Origin: Calliopsis andreniformis
Lineage: Eukaryota; Arthropoda; Insecta; Hymenoptera; Andrenidae
NCBI RefSeq assembly: GCF_051401765.1
Contig: NW_027480463.1
Span: 3,906,001-3,970,000 of the forward strand
Length of the DNA stretch: 64,000 nt
Direction of reading: 5' to 3'
Shown here: in pieces, positions 63,999 through 64,000 of the stretch
Numbering within the stretch: position 1 is the first letter of the stretch
Layout of the letters: each line of letters starts with the position of its first letter
Made by a program: the position numbers and the translations under genes
The notes under the pieces: model-generated
Told to the model about the DNA's origin: nothing
Database searches by the model: none
Seen by the model: the letters and a program-made list of their open reading frames with translations, nothing else

Positions 63999-64000
63999 CA
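63999..64000. repeat. Start of a further cassette A cut by the right edge
   Basis: The window ends TGAATCCTCAATCTTCA, the usual leader plus the first two bases of cassette A. The spacing from the truncated A at 63712 (287 bp) equals that from 59169 to 59456 in V1. An A1 copy with CACATTTCTC is therefore expected next. Confidence 0.6.

Larger units (their letters stand above)
1..64000. repeat. Heptanucleotide satellite array, TCAATCC / GGATTGA unit, spanning the whole window
   Basis: The + strand is built throughout from TCAATCC and one- or two-base variants such as TCAATCT, TCAATAC, TCAATCA, TCAGTCC, TCAAACC, TCAACCC and TCAATTC. G is almost absent from the + strand: most 60-base stretches hold only zero to a few, usually in a variant unit (TCAGTCC, TCAATGT, GAATCC). 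The array has no unique flank at either edge, so its true length exceeds 64 kb. I saw no stretch above about 20 bases that cannot be read as degenerate heptamers. No gene, transposon, tRNA, rRNA or telomere-type repeat is visible. The satellite class is well supported. Organism and chromosomal position are not determinable here. The family is not one I recognise. Confidence 0.97.
1..64000 (-). other. Potential two-tetrad G-quadruplex / i-motif-forming strand pair
   Basis: The - strand reads as GG separated by five bases (ATTGA), so any four adjacent consensus units give four GG runs with 5-nt loops, the formula for a weak two-layer quadruplex. The + strand correspondingly has CC every seven bases, as in i-motif-prone DNA. 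The formula is met wherever at least four uninterrupted consensus units occur, for example 3001-3060, 29100-29165 and 48700-48760. Actual folding is inference. Confidence 0.4.
62930..64000. repeat. 3,242-bp higher-order repeat, unit V3, rearranged and cut by the window edge
   Basis: Starts colinear with V1 and V2. Near 63270-63320 it jumps, so that its single B (63408) is followed by the junction type typical of the second B of a full unit. About 272 bp net is missing before B compared with V1's first B. The last two bases match the start of the next A cassette: the distance from truncated A to A is 287 bp both here and in V1 (59169 to 59456). Confidence 0.82.

Noticed and set aside
1..64000. 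Telomere repeat array
   Set aside because: GGATTGA is not a telomere repeat I know. The heavy degeneracy, embedded cassettes and higher-order repeats do not fit telomerase-made DNA, which is regular.
1..64000. CRISPR array
   Set aside because: The repeats are 7 bp and contiguous, or 98-186 bp and irregularly spaced. The intervals between cassettes are repeats themselves, not unique spacers. No cas gene is present.
1..64000. Cyanobacterial heptamer STRR region
   Set aside because: Known bacterial heptamer repeats are short intergenic runs among genes. Here there is no gene in 64 kb, and kilobase HOR structure is present.
1..64000. tRNA, rRNA, promoter or terminator elements
   Set aside because: No cloverleaf, rRNA core motif, TATA-type box followed by a gene, or GC-rich hairpin is visible. 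The near absence of G on one strand rules out long stable stems.

Overview
The window is one continuous, gene-free tandem array. Nearly every base on both sides of every landmark belongs to a degenerate 7-bp unit, consensus TCAATCC on the + strand (GGATTGA on the - strand). I find no protein gene, RNA gene, transposon, CRISPR array or unique flanking sequence from base 1 to base 64000, and both edges lie inside the array. This looks like eukaryotic satellite or heterochromatic DNA (centromeric, subtelomeric, sex- or B-chromosome type). Heptamer satellites are known, for example the AAACTAC family of Drosophila virilis. I do not recognise this unit and cannot name the organism. Heptamer repeats also occur in filamentous cyanobacteria, but as short intergenic runs, so a bacterial source seems unlikely.

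Open reading frames are an arithmetic by-product. A stop-free 7-bp unit read in triplets gives the same 7-residue repeat (SILNPQS) in all three + frames. The - strand carries TGA in every unit and so has a stop every 21 bases in every frame. None of the + strand frames is annotated as a gene.

The information in the window lies in its layers. (1) Degenerate heptamers. (2) Three conserved cassettes embedded in them: A (153 bp, 61 full copies plus truncated ones), B (186 bp, 9 copies) and C (98 bp, at least 35 copies). (3) Higher-order repeats (HORs) built from heptamers and cassettes.

Layout: 1-6.23 kb is an older, irregular mosaic with a 390-bp tandem repeat and 1.33-kb and 2.74-kb duplications. 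6.23-20.43 kb is a 4,033-bp HOR array whose copies are almost identical but carry 992-bp and 1,025-bp deletions. 20.33-23.82 kb is a 1,740-bp tandem pair. 23.8-27.6 kb is a mosaic with a 1,916-bp-offset duplication. 27.6-33.1 kb contains a 594-bp near-triplication and is half of a long-range duplication with 52.6-56.5 kb. 33.1-56.9 kb is a mosaic with copies offset by 1,042, 1,327, 3,712, 4,278 and 7,095 bp. 56.88-64 kb is a 3,242-bp HOR array that runs off the right edge.

The elements act together only as a repeat system. The heptamer ground state expands and contracts mostly by whole units, the cassettes stay length-constant, and large blocks are copied by unequal exchange or a similar process. 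A centromeric, structural or RNA-producing role would be speculation from sequence alone.
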